Shown: piece after piece, positions 23,901-35,500 of the stretch
How positions within the stretch are numbered: position 1 is the first letter of the stretch
How the letters are laid out: every line of letters begins with the position of its first letter
Translations under genes and position numbers: made by a program
Notes under the pieces: model-generated
Told to the model about the DNA's origin: nothing
The model's input: only the letters and a program-made list of their open reading frames with translations
The model's database searches: none
DNA from: Zygnema circumcarinatum
Taxonomy: Eukaryota; Streptophyta; Zygnematophyceae; Zygnematales; Zygnemataceae
Assembly: GCA_037447605.1 (NCBI GenBank)
Contig: CM074809.1
Coordinates: 1,946,907-2,010,906 of the forward strand
Length of the DNA: 64,000 nt
Direction of reading: 5' to 3'

Positions 23901-24812
23901 AATAACTTAACAACAGGACTTTTCATCACACAACGCCTGCAATGATTTGCGTGGGCTGAGCACCCATAGGGCAGAAGGATGTGAAAGACAATTTACCGCA
24001 AAAGCTCCTGCAGGACAAACTCGTTCTCCAAAAATCGAATTCACGGTCGAACTCTTTCCAACTCCACTCTTGCCAAGCAGTAAAATGGTTATCTCCTCCA
24101 AATTCTGCGGAATTCAACGACCCACAGTCGGTTGCAAGAGAAAACAAGCAAAGAAGGGCTCCAGCAAGAAGGTCACATGACTCAAAATGCCAACCACTCA
24201 GTCTTCATAAGGAAACCCGAATCTAAGACATGTCCCCTTAGAGCAGCTTTCCTGAAAGGGCAACACGAGTTGCCCTAAATGTTTCGCAGAGAGCAATTGG
24301 TCTATTTAGCAATTAATCTCTGCTATCTTAAAGTCCACATAAGAAATAGAGGATAAGATTAGTGTGCGACTTCTGCTTATGTCCAGTACGAATAGGCTTA
24401 GAAGCGTTACAACCACATGACTGGTAACGGGAAAAAGAGGGAGTAAAGCAATAAACGCCACTATGTAGGCAAGTCAGTCGACCGCGTCACTCAAGACAAC
24501 TGGCAGCTGGTTTTTTGTGTTATTGCTCCTCAACTCGTCCCCAGCTACCTGTGACTAGTCCAGGAAGCCCTTGCTTCTCCCATAGACTGCGAGCCCTTTC
24601 CCACACGTCCTGTCCAAAACCGCGCTTATTTTTTTAAAGAACTTCAGCCCAGAGTAAAGACCTCCTCCACACGAGGCCCGCTAAAACCCTCCGTCAGGCG
24701 ACAGACCAACCTTTTCACGCAGTTGGTTTAACAGGGAAGCGAGCGCGGTCTGCGTCGTGGTAGGAAAAGTCTGAATGCCGGTCCAATCTCGCGATGGCAC
24801 GGACATGGCCAT
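20996..24812 (-). CDS. TOC34: Toc34-type chloroplast outer-envelope import GTPase
   Basis: Eight exons with closing phases: 24812-24711, 24104-23997, 23573-23449, 23309-23192, 22846-22700, 22561-22493, 22153-21992 and 21172-20996, giving about 335 residues (plant Toc34 is about 300-315). The start MAMSVPSRDWTGIQTFP matches the Toc34 N-terminus. GTPase motifs are present in order: P-loop GKSGVGKSST, INVIDTPGLVETG (G3, DTPG), YVERLDAYRVDNLDRQV, VLTHAQ (the Toc/AIG1-type G4) and LLVENSSRC (G5). A hydrophobic tail segment at GKWFIPLLVVFQYFLIVRP is the expected membrane anchor. Toc34 docks chloroplast preproteins at the outer envelope and works with Toc159 and Toc75. It shares a 693-base divergent upstream region with the HDAC gene. 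Toc33/Toc34 paralogy cannot be resolved. Confidence 0.95.
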
Positions 24813-25505
24813 GGCGCAGACCCTGTTCCCCCTCCCCAGGTTTCAGTTGCCAACTCACTAATCATGATGTCTACTCCCTGCTCAAATCTTCGAAGAAACA
24901 AACGCTCAAACCTCTGAAACCGAAGCGTCGGCAGAGTTCCAAACCCCTGAGACCACTAAAACCCCTAAATGGTGTCAGAAACGAAACGGTGGCAGCGCAA
25001 GCTCGCATGCCATGGCGGTAGCTTACCTCTTCCTTCCTTACAGGCTACTTGCTGCAGAAGGAAGAGCCTCCGAGCAGGCAGGCAGGAGCACACCTCCCTC
25101 CCTCCCTCCCTCCTCTGCTCCAAAACCTCGATAGCCTGCCACACCGCCCCGGCAGCTTTGCCTTGCCAGGGTTCAGGGCTGCCCTCACGCGCACTGGCTT
25201 GACGGGCATCGAATCGCCAGACGCCACGTGGAAAGTACCGCCACGCATTTCCATCCGATCCTCGGCGCCGTTAGGGTTCAGGGAAACCGCGTCGCGTCGA
25301 GTCCTGTACTGGGAGGGGGCGCGTTTGGCTCCGACATTTCTATGTGTCAGTCTCACAGGAATTTGGTTTAACAAGACTCTGACAGATTTCCGGTTTCCAT
25401 GAATTGCTCCAGTGTTTCCAAAAATCTGGGAGCGCGGCGACGCGGTGGCCATAGTCAGCTCTGCGCTCCTCCGCCTTGCTGCCTCCCTGCCTGCGCTCGG
25501 CAGCC
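24813..25505. promoter_or_regulatory. Divergent upstream region, Toc34 / HDA5-like
   Basis: 693 bases separate two start codons facing away from each other. Seen here are CCTCCCTCCCTCCCTCC runs (about 25,095-25,120) and an ACGT-core element in GCCACGTGG (about 25,222-25,230, G-box-like). No clear TATA box was found on either side. A long minus-strand ORF across 25,045-25,872 overlaps the HDAC first exon and is judged an artefact. Confidence 0.5.
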
Positions 25506-28500
25506 ATGGCCGAGGCTGCGGAGAGCCCGAGTGTGACGGAGCTTCTTGCAGGCCTCTCCCTTGCTTCTTCAGATGAAGGTTGCAGAGTAGGGCTGGTGTA
25601 CGACGCGCGTATGATGGCGCACGAGGACCCGGGAGGGGACCATCCCGAGCAGCCTGCTCGGCTGAGCAGCATACACGACCGCCTGCTGTCTCTCGGCCTT
25701 GCTGCCAGGTGGCATACACATGCATGGCCTCCTTGCGCTGAGAAAAGGAGGCATCATGCCTCCGGTGTGCTGCTGATGTCCATCCGGCGCCTCCTGCTTC
25801 TGCAGATGCATTCCCGTGAAAGCACGCGAGGCAACGGATGAAGAGCTTGAGGGAGTGCATACACCGCAGCATGTGGCGCTCATGCGTTCTGTTAGCTCGA
25901 AGCTGAACTCCATGGAACGAAACGAGCTTGCACGTGGCCTTAATTCCATATACTTCAATGAAGGATCATCGATGTCGGCGTTGCTAGCGGCAGGTTCTTT
26001 GGTGGAGGTGACGCTCAGGCTTTTGCTATAGAAATTGACCCCACACCCTATGTTTGCAAGCGTGTCATTTCACAATGTACTGTACCCTGAAACAAACCTA
26101 AGCGACATGCATGCGTTTCAAGAACAAGCTCATGCTTTTCAAAACGTACGTCACTCAAGCAGTATAATGTCTTTGGCTGTTTTAAAGTGAAATTCTGGTT
26201 GAATTCGTTGTTCTGGTGGCCAACCAGAGTGCAGATGTTATAGTCCCTCTCCTTGTTTTTTCCCTTATTTCACCTCTGCCACAATGCTTCTTCCTAAGAG
26301 AAATATACGACGGACTGATGAGTGCAATGTGTTCTGCTCATTGACCTTGTGTGACCAGCTGGCAGTGAATGTAGCGAGTGGGAAGCTCTCGGCAGGTGCG
26401 GCGGTCATTCGGCCTCCCGGACATCATGCGGAGGCTCATAAAGCCATGGGATTCTGCTTATTCAACAATGTGGCGGTGGCAGCCCATGTGCTGCTGCATC
26501 AGCAGGTTTGTACGCTATGGCCCACTTTATGTCAAAGACATGAATTGGAAGTGGATCTTTTTTTACCATCACTTAAAGCATTCAAACAAGCTCGCGAACA
26601 AACCGTTGGACTGGTGGTTCATAAACACTAATATTTAGGAGTCACTGTTTATCGGTCCAAAATAGTATAATTGAAGGTTACTACTACTTGTATGCGGTGA
26701 TAATTGTAACAAAACGGTATACATGGGTGTATGACCTAGTATCTACATCCGCGGTTGCCTTGTGGGTACCCGAATGCCTTGCGTTCGGACCCTCGTTACA
26801 TAGTAGCGGTGGTGGAAAGTGGAGAGTAGAGAATGGAAACATTGAAAACAAGGCAAGCAAGTATTCTGGAGAAAGAAGTAAAAGAAGTAACTTTTGAGAC
26901 TGTTGAACAGTAGTTGGAATTCTCAAAAGAACACGTGGAAGTAATTCAACGATGCACTTCTTTGAATGTGGGTGTATGGGTAGGGCAGACATCTCTGGGA
27001 ATCAAACGTCTCCTAATCGTGGACTGGGATGTTCATCATGGTAACGGCATTCAAAACATGTTTTGGGAGGATCCACAAGTCCTTTACTTCAGCGTGCACA
27101 GGTGCTATTCTGTTCGCAAAGTTGCAACCTTAACAAAAGGTCTATGTTTGAACAGCCTTCAAAACAAATGTTGGGTTGCAGCAATCTAAAGTCACACGTC
27201 CCTTGGCTGTTTTTTTGGAAGCTTTCTAATTGCAGTGTTTAAGTTTAAGTCTGCTAGTTGGACAGAAAGATATGAATTGTATTGTTGTACCTCTTCCAAT
27301 TGCAATCAATATCGATTGTAGCAGGAGCCAGCCAACAAGCGCATTTGGAAGTTGCTTGACATACTGTCAAGCACACATAAAGTAGAGGATATTAGCTTCG
27401 CCGTCAGGTTGCATGACACGATGTATAGGAACTATTTTCGTGTGTAGCTACTAAGATATCAAGTCTTGAAGCTGTTTGAAATTTTAAGTCATCTTATATG
27501 GAAGCCAGGAAGCGTGTGTGGGTGGATGATTCCTGACAGGACTATTCCATTGGCGGGGCAGGTATAACGATGGTTTCTTTTACCCTGGAGGTCCTGATGG
27601 GGACTATGATCAGGTTGGCGGGGGCAAAGGTGTGGGTTTCAACATCAATGTGCCGTGGCCAGGTGGAGGCTTTGGCGATGCCGATTATCTGACTGCGTGG
27701 GACAATCTGCTGCTGCCAGTCGCGCGCGAATTCAACCCTGACCTTGTACTTGTTTCAGCTGGATTTGATTCAGGTCCGTACCGCGGTCCAAGAGAGTACT
27801 CGCATGGGAAGTTACTGAAACGCTCAAAGGAGTTTTTGCAGATTACAATGAATGCTGACTTCTCACAGTACATGGGAATGTAGATCGAGATTGGTTGCGT
27901 CTTGGCACTCACATTTTGAATGAACACTACATTGGCAGAAGAATGTTCTTTCCGTTTTACACCTGCATTTGTCCGCTTCTTTGCAAGCTTTAGCGGGAGA
28001 TCCCTATCATACCTCACTATTTATTCTGGCTATTTTAGAAACTACTCTAGAACAGTCGAAGCTGGAACCACCGGGGAGAAACTCTAGAGTTCTTTTCTCA
28101 ACTTGTTTTCTTCAATGCTCTACTGTCATATTAATGAATATGCAATGTATGCCTTGTTTTATTAGATAATAAAACATTAACTGCAGAGCAATTGAAAATA
28201 GTGGCCCGGGAATACTTCAAGAAAAAAGTCAACTGCCTACAAAAAATGAACACTTTGTTTGAAATTGTTGCAGAGACTGAAACTTATGCAGGCCTTTCTG
28301 GAAGATGTTAAGCTCTGACTGATAACTGTGTTGGGACAGCCATGGGAGACCCTCTAGGTGGCTGTTGCCTCTCACCGTTCGGCTATTCCCAGATGACGAA
28401 CAAGGTGGGTGTGCTTCTCCTCCAACCCGAGCTCCTATGTCCATTCCAGCCTCATATCCGGCAGACATTGAGATCTGATGAAAAGGTCCTTCGTGTGACT

Positions 28501-31244
28501 ATTGATAGTCGACCTGTTGCCAACCTGACCGGACATTGTACAGATAGTGGAGTAGGAAAGCTAGTCATGGGTAAGATAAGGAAAGACGACAACAGGCAGG
28601 CTTTCTAACCGGCTTTGTATGAGGGCCCTGCAGCTGAAGGAGCTTGCAGGAGGTCGTGTAGTTGTGGCTTTGGAGGGTGGTTACAACCTAAAGGCCATTG
28701 CAGCTTCATATGCAGCATGTGTCGCAGCACTATTGGGCGACGCACCACTCACGAAGTGGCCACCGCTCACTCCGCGGAAAGCTAGCCCTTCTGCACTCGA
28801 AGTTATCAGTCAGGCAAGACTTCTTTATGCTCAGATTTATCAGCGAAAATACCCTGAGTAGGCTATATTTGAGTAGTGCAAGTGGGCCTCTAGCAAGCCA
28901 ATGTCAAGTGTTCTCAAAATCCTGGTTTTTTCTTCAACGTAAGACGGGAACAATGTTTGAAGTCAATTCACTTCCATTCAGACAGCGTCCACCAAAGTGG
29001 CAGACAGGAAACCTTCAAGCTGGAAACTTGACTTGAAGTTGTTGTCGATGCAGGCCCGGAAAGCGCTTGCACCCTTCTGGCATGGTTTGAGGGCAAAAAC
29101 TGACGGAAACATGGATTTTCACCTTGTTGGGCAGCTACCTAAGGTATGTCAGCGCTGATTTTGTTTTTGAGATTGAAAGGTAATCCTTGTTTAAGCTTGT
29201 CAAATTATTTTTACAACATTTTACTAAATTTGAAGGTATGAAGCGTGTGAAGCATGATATTGTCTTAGTAAAACTGTTGTTCACAGGATGCAGATCGCTA
29301 GACGGTTCCTTCACGGTGTTGAGGAATAGATTAGAAGCGAGTGGTTAAGTGCGTGAGATACGACAAACATGCGGAATTCATCTTGGAGGTAGAGGAAGGC
29401 TGAAGGAGATTAATGTTGAAACAGGTGGCTGCTGCAGAGGGGCCGGAAGTCTATGAGCTCACCAATCAGTGAGACTAATGGAGGGCAGCTTGAACATGGA
29501 ATACCACCTAAACTGGGAGATGTCATGTTAGCCTCTGCCGTGGAGGGAGATGGCTCTAACCCCCATCCGGACTCTCACTCTCCAATTAAGGATGTTGTCA
29601 CTCCAGAAGAGGCGGAGTCGATGAATGCAACTCATGTATGGTATGCGAGTTATGGCTCCAACATGCTGAAGGAACGTTTTCTATGTTACATCTTGGGTGG
29701 CCGCGTTGATGGCATGGCTTACCCCTGTGAGGGCTGCCGAGATCGTTCTCTTCCATTGGACGATCAATGGGTGGAAGTTCCTCACCGCGTGTGGTTTGGT
29801 CGCAAGAAGACTGCTACTTGGGGCGAAGGAGGAGTTTCATTTTTGGACCCTGAACGTTCAGCGCACACTTCATATATGCGGCTCTACAAAATTACGTAAG
29901 CTTTTCGCCCTTCTCTGCTCTAGTCTCCTTCGTTGCCTGCATTTTTAATCGCCATCCTTCTGTGGATTTTCTGCAACCTGCAGTCTGAAGTGTGGCTTCA
30001 CTATATTCAGGGCTGTTGGTGGCTCCCCTTCGTTTTTTATTGTCCCCTTGCTCCCGTTCATTCCACCTTTTTGGACTTTTACTGCTCTTTTAGTGTCATC
30101 TCTTTCTCTTTAGAGCTTGGAGCTTATGAATTCTGCATACTGCAATAGGTCACTTAACTGTATGAATTCGACATCTCACTCATAAACGGCAAACGCAGCG
30201 TGATGGATAAATGCTGTTCTGATTTGCAGCTTTCAAAAGGTCTGGCTGCTATTATCCAACGAAGGCAACTTTTGCCCTCAGAACCATCGAGCTTACGTGC
30301 TCGGCGTACTTGTGGTGTGGTTGTGCATGTTGGCAGGTTGGAGCAGGTTTGAGCGCTAATCTTTACTTAAGAAGATTACGTATGACTGGAGCGTTGTCCT
30401 CCCCGGGCATCCTTCGTGTGTCTACTTTTTGCTCTTGCTTCGTCCCCTCCATACCATTTTTTCTTGTTCTTGCCGTCAGGATAGAAGTGTAATGGGCCAG
30501 CTTGATTTCTGATGGGAATGCCTTCTGGATGATTCCTGGGCCTTCTCTCATTAACGTCCATGTCATGGGCGGCAGTTCAACGACATTGTGGCACAAGAGA
30601 ACTTGCGATCAAGTGGCAGTCTTGTGAGAGTGCACCATCTGAGGCTGCAGCAACTGCATTCGCTGCGCTCGTCGATTGATAGCAGGAGCAACAAATTCCC
30701 GACGCTTGAAGTTTTGCCTGTGAGCTGCATCACTTCCCCTCTCTGTAGACAAAATTGACTACAGTCGCTCTTCTAACATGTGCTTCTAGTGAGCCTGTCT
30801 TCGGCAACTAGTGTACTAACACACTTTCCTTGCATCGAGGCGAAAGTTCTCATGTTTAACAGCTCCTTCTGTTACACAGGATTCTTGGTATGGAACGATT
30901 GTATTTCTTGGTGAAAGAGATGGGGCGCCTGTGCTGTCATTCACGTAAGTTAAAGCGTACCTCCTGTTTGTTAGACGTTGATACACAATTGCCGCTCCCT
31001 TTAATCGCAAAGGCGAGTGAACCTGGGAATGTGATGGCGTGGGATGATAGACTTTGATCATATGGATTGCTTTCGCAGGTGTTCTCAACAAGACGTTGAG
31101 AAGTTCTACACGGGAAAGTTCCCAGTGAATGCTCCGTCACCTACATATCACGCAGTGATAGCAAGAGGACTCGTTGAGGAGAAGGGGTTATCGGAGGAGG
31201 GAGCCCACTCGTACATCATGGAAAGGGCTCGTCCTCTCACTTGA
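25506..31244 (+). CDS. HDA5: HDA5-type class II histone deacetylase with C-terminal YGSN (GGCT-like) domain
   Basis: Thirteen exons with closing phases: 25506-25708, 25806-26007, 26359-26505, 26989-27101, 27562-27773, 28340-28404, 28634-28813, 29054-29143, 29438-29895, 30230-30239, 30576-30719, 30880-30944 and 31079-31244. The product is 684 residues, close to the ~660 of Arabidopsis HDA5. The deacetylase domain has [19 protein letters not shown] (zinc ligands), the SAGFDS aspartate and LEGGYN, so the active site is complete. The C-terminal third matches the HDA5-specific extension: WYASYGSNM, a motif of the gamma-glutamylcyclotransferase/AIG2-like fold, then [20 protein letters not shown] and a closing [10 protein letters not shown] segment. 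It should remove acetyl groups from histone lysines in the nucleus, or from other targets. The intron after 28813 has a GC donor. Exon 10 is only 10 nt. Confidence 0.94.
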
Positions 31245-32543
31245 CCACAGATTACGTGCTCCTTTTGGCATTTTGAAACTGCTCATCTTTATCCAATTGG
31301 TATCAGCCTTCATCGTTGAGGATGCTATCAAGACGGTCCTTCTACCTTCAACTTGGCTGTAATGGCTCTGTTCTTTGTACAGCATAAGGCGAGAGGGGTC
31401 ATTCTGAAATCGGCAAGAGGAAACATTACTTAAGCTTGTTATCATTGATCACTTCATTCAGATTATTACAACGTCCGCAGTCTTTAGGGTTACTGAGCTT
31501 ACTCCAGGTCACCATGCAGAGGCAACTTTGCGCCATGCAGGTAACATTGTGGTGTAGAAGCACTCGTGTAAATCAACCCCATTCATTTTCAATAATATAT
31601 GTACAGTGATAAAAGGCTGGTGAAGCTCCATGTGAGGTTCATTTGCGTGCTTGTAGTACAGGGTTGCAGGTCCCTTTAGTTCGTTTGGGCGGAAGACTGA
31701 GTAAAAGACCGTTACAGTACTGTAGTGACTCATTATCTAAAGCATCGGTTATTTTTGTTTCTCGGAAGCCTGGGTGCAGCAGCTGGATGTCAGTGGGTGC
31801 CCTAAATTGCAGGTGTTGGCGGCTGTCTCACAATGGGCCGTCTTTTTCCTTCATGGTACTCGTCGTTCCATTGGCTCGTCCGTTGAGTCACCTTTGGTCA
31901 CGGTGATTGTGACTGAACCCTGAGACCTAGATTCTGTTGAACCGGAACCCTGAGGTCAGGGCAGCCCATAGGCCTCTTCACAGCTTCAGCTTGGAACCAT
32001 TTTTCTTCGATTCTCCTCTCTTTTCTTGCCAAACACAAGAAAGAATAGAAATTGAAACCCCCTCACGGTCGAGAATGGCATTACAGTCGTCTACCTCCAC
32101 ATTTAACAACAATCACAGTCAGTCAGTCACAGTTTTCTGACTGACACACATTTCTTCTCTACACAGAGACTGAACAAAAGTTGCACCAAGTTGGAGGGAA
32201 GTCATCAAGCTACACTCATTCATGGAATGTCGAGAATGTAAAATGGCATAAGAGCATGTACAAACACGTGAAAAGAACAAATAGTTTACGTTTCTATAAG
32301 AAATCCCCCGCTCGTGCAAGCCTTCGCATCTTTGGCATCGCCCCCTGTGCCGGCACCCGGCGCTTCGAAATAAAAAGTGGTTGCAGCGGACAAGGAACGA
32401 GGATAAGCTATACACTGACAAATAATAAGCGCAACGTTGCATGCGCATTTTGTTGCCTTCGGAAAAAAATCAACTTACTACAAAAGTCTTCACTCGGTCT
32501 GCTTGGCCCTTTTCAAGGACGACCTCCCATCCACCCGAACCCA
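31245..32543. other. Convergent intergenic region, HDA5-like / GH31
   Basis: About 1.3 kb between two converging stop codons. Short unsupported ORFs only. It should contain both 3' untranslated regions; no repeat or RNA gene recognised. Confidence 0.4.
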
Positions 32544-35500
32544 TCAAAGGACACTCTCCACCCATGTGACCACATTCTGACCCGCCTCCACCCGCAAGCG
32601 GCAGACATTGGCCGGCCTATCCAAGGAGAGTCCCGGGTCGCAGGGCATCAAGGTGGGCTCTTCGGAAAGAGCCTGAAACGAAACATCTTCAACTCCATCT
32701 TGAAACATCACTTGAAGATTGATTTTACACGGCATAGTCACGGAAAGCACCAGTCGAGCCTTTAGGCTGTTTTCAGAATGTCTTGTTCGTTGGAGCGAGG
32801 CAGTAAATGAAGAGAATGTGCGGGTGAGTTCGCCGATGGGGCCCGGCCAGACTTGCAGAACACGATCACTGCAGAAAACAGAACAGAAGGTAGGTAAGAT
32901 GGTATCCAGAAGCCGTGGAGAGGAGAGGCAGCACAGCAAAATATTGTTAGTGGTGTCTTGGACAAAGAGAGGAAAAGAGAAAGTGGTTGGCCAAGCAACA
33001 CAAGACAAAAGTAGATCAAACTCACAGTAGAAGTAGGGAAAAGCCTATTTTCAGAACCCTCTGAAAACTTTGTTGACAGATACAAAGATTTGGGTTGTTC
33101 TTGACTAAAAGTGATGATAAGCGCAGGTGGGAGTGCGTCTGGAAAGCAATCTCAGTGCTCAGCGTGAAACGTCTAGAGTTTTGAAATATAATTGTATGCA
33201 AAAACTTTACTACGAAGTGAGCCAATGTCTCAAAACACGCAAACGTTCAATAACAGTTTCAGATTTATCTCCTAGACTCTGGATTTGTTAACAGCCCTAC
33301 TCCTAATTGAATGTTGTCAGGCCGAACTACGACCTCTCCAGCAATTTGGAGAGGTATTGTTCCTGAATAATAGACAGCTGCTGGAAGGGAAATGTCATGA
33401 GAGTGGGGGAGAGAAGTTTCATATAGAGGGCAGAGAAACTGAGTGTTAAACGGATTAAACGCAAGGATGGCACCCATGCAGCTCTTCATTGGCAAGTGGT
33501 GTCACGGCTACAGAGAGAAGCGAACAGTAGTACATACGAACCTTGGCTTTTCTGCAACATCCGTTTGACTGAGGACCGGAAAGACTGAAAAGACTGAAGT
33601 TTTCCAAGAGAAATGGAGAGTTAGACAGAGCGTGAGGTTGCCTGACCAGCACTAGACCTCTGTTTGTACGGAGTTCCCTCCAAATTAGCGTATTTTTTCA
33701 TGTAAGGGCATAAGGGGCCGCTTCACCTTGTTAATGTCTTTATGGCCGAACTCATGGCAGGAGTGCGGGGCACAAGCGTGTCAGTGTCTTCGGGAATGAG
33801 CTCCAAGAGAGAAGCCTCCTTTATGTATATGGGCATGCGGTCCAAAGGAACTTCTTCTGTGATTTCCGTGGCAGCAGGCATCTTCTTTCCTGTCCAAAAA
33901 TCCAGCCAGGTCACTGCATTCGGGAAGTAGACCTGCAGAAAAAGAAGCTTCCTTTGTATCAACTTGGATGTTGTGTTGTCTTTGTCTCTTAGTGTACTCA
34001 CAGGCCTTTGTACAGAACTACCAAAACGTATCTTAATGCGTTCTGCGTTGCTTCCAAGCGTTAGTACATTGTGTCCCCTCGGCACAAGTCGATTGTCAGG
34101 AGGCTAATGATCCAGAACGATATGGTAGGTGCCAATATGGAGAAAAAATGCTCAAATCTCCGAAACTACCACTCTGGTGCAACCCTAAAAATCCTAAAAA
34201 CCCTAAAAACCCTAAAAACCCTAAAACCCTAAAACCCTATAAACTCTAAGGGCGGGAAAGCATCACGATTATGTGAGACTGGTGAAGAAACACACAGCAT
34301 TCTGATTTAAATGCAGTATACTCATGCAGCTTTAGGATATCTGGACACCATATTAAGAGCTGTGAGAGACTCTGACCGAGGAGCGGTTGTCCTGTTGGTA
34401 GACGGGCGCTACAAGCAGGTCCGGTCCGAACATGTATTGCCACTTCCTCTGCGCGGCGACCCTGTCACCTTCAAAGCAGAGAGCCATGGGGCAGATGACG
34501 GGATGGCCCGCCTCCACTGCCCGGACCATGGCTGCCATCAGATAGGGAAAGAGCGACATGTGGAGTCGGGCAAAACGTTGATAGACTTTCAAAGTGAAGT
34601 CATCATAGTTCCAAGGTCCATTGTTGGCTTGCCCGAACTGATGCATAAGAGGGGAAAGGGCTCTGCACAGCATTCAGTCAGAGGAGTTGAAGGACTGATC
34701 GAAGGGTGAGCAAAACGAAGTGGGCCACTTTTCTTTTTGTTTCAGCATATGGTCCGGTGACTTGACTCGTTTCATTTGGAGATGATCCTACGCATGAATC
34801 AATTGGAATTTCCGGCGGTGTTTGAATCAAACCAGCGAATGATGCAGACATTTGCAGTGTCGTAAAGCATCGAAAAGTTGCTGCATCTCACCCGAGTTGT
34901 GTCCATCGAATGAAGAGGTCCCTGTCGACGGTTTTCCCAAAGTAGCCACCAATGTCGTGCCCCCAAAGAAATAGCCCTGATAAAGCTGCAGTTTGGCCCG
35001 CTATAATCACTGTGGGCAATCCCGCTACTGCATCCCATTTGGAGCGCTGATCACCTGCCCACACGAAGGATCTGGAGACACCTTCACCCAAAAAAACAAT
35101 GAACAAGTTGACAAGTTCGGCCTAGTGATGCCCACAGCAGCTGAAGAAGCAGAAGCAGCATTATTCTGGGTTATTCATTTCCTAAGTTCCTTCCTCCCAC
35201 CTTGCGGTGCCTGTAAAGGCACTGCGAGCCATGAGTACGCCATCTCCCTTAAGATACGTCTGAATGAAGCGATCCATGGCATCCATATATGTCTCAACAT
35301 ACTGCATGGCAGCACAGACAACAGAAAAAAAAAAAGGAAAAAAAAAAAGGAAAAAAGAAAAAGAAAAGAAAAAAAAGAAAAAAAGTGGGCTGAGGGTAAA
35401 ATTCAAAGGACAAAGGTCAAGGATGTCCAACTGGCTACAGTCTTTTTTGAGCAGAAATCTTATTTGTAAAGAGGAATTCGCCACGCTGCTGAAGGCATGC

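Noticed and set aside
25045-25872. 275-codon minus-strand ORF opposite the HDAC first exons
   Set aside because: It overlaps well-supported coding exons on the other strand and has no recognisable domain.
33265-33495. 76-codon minus-strand ORF as the GH31 last exon
   Set aside because: It is not in a clear splice context. The alternative acceptor at 32871 has a strong pyrimidine tract and the correct phase, and gives a better C-terminal domain (VLQVWPGPIGE). It remains a weak alternative.
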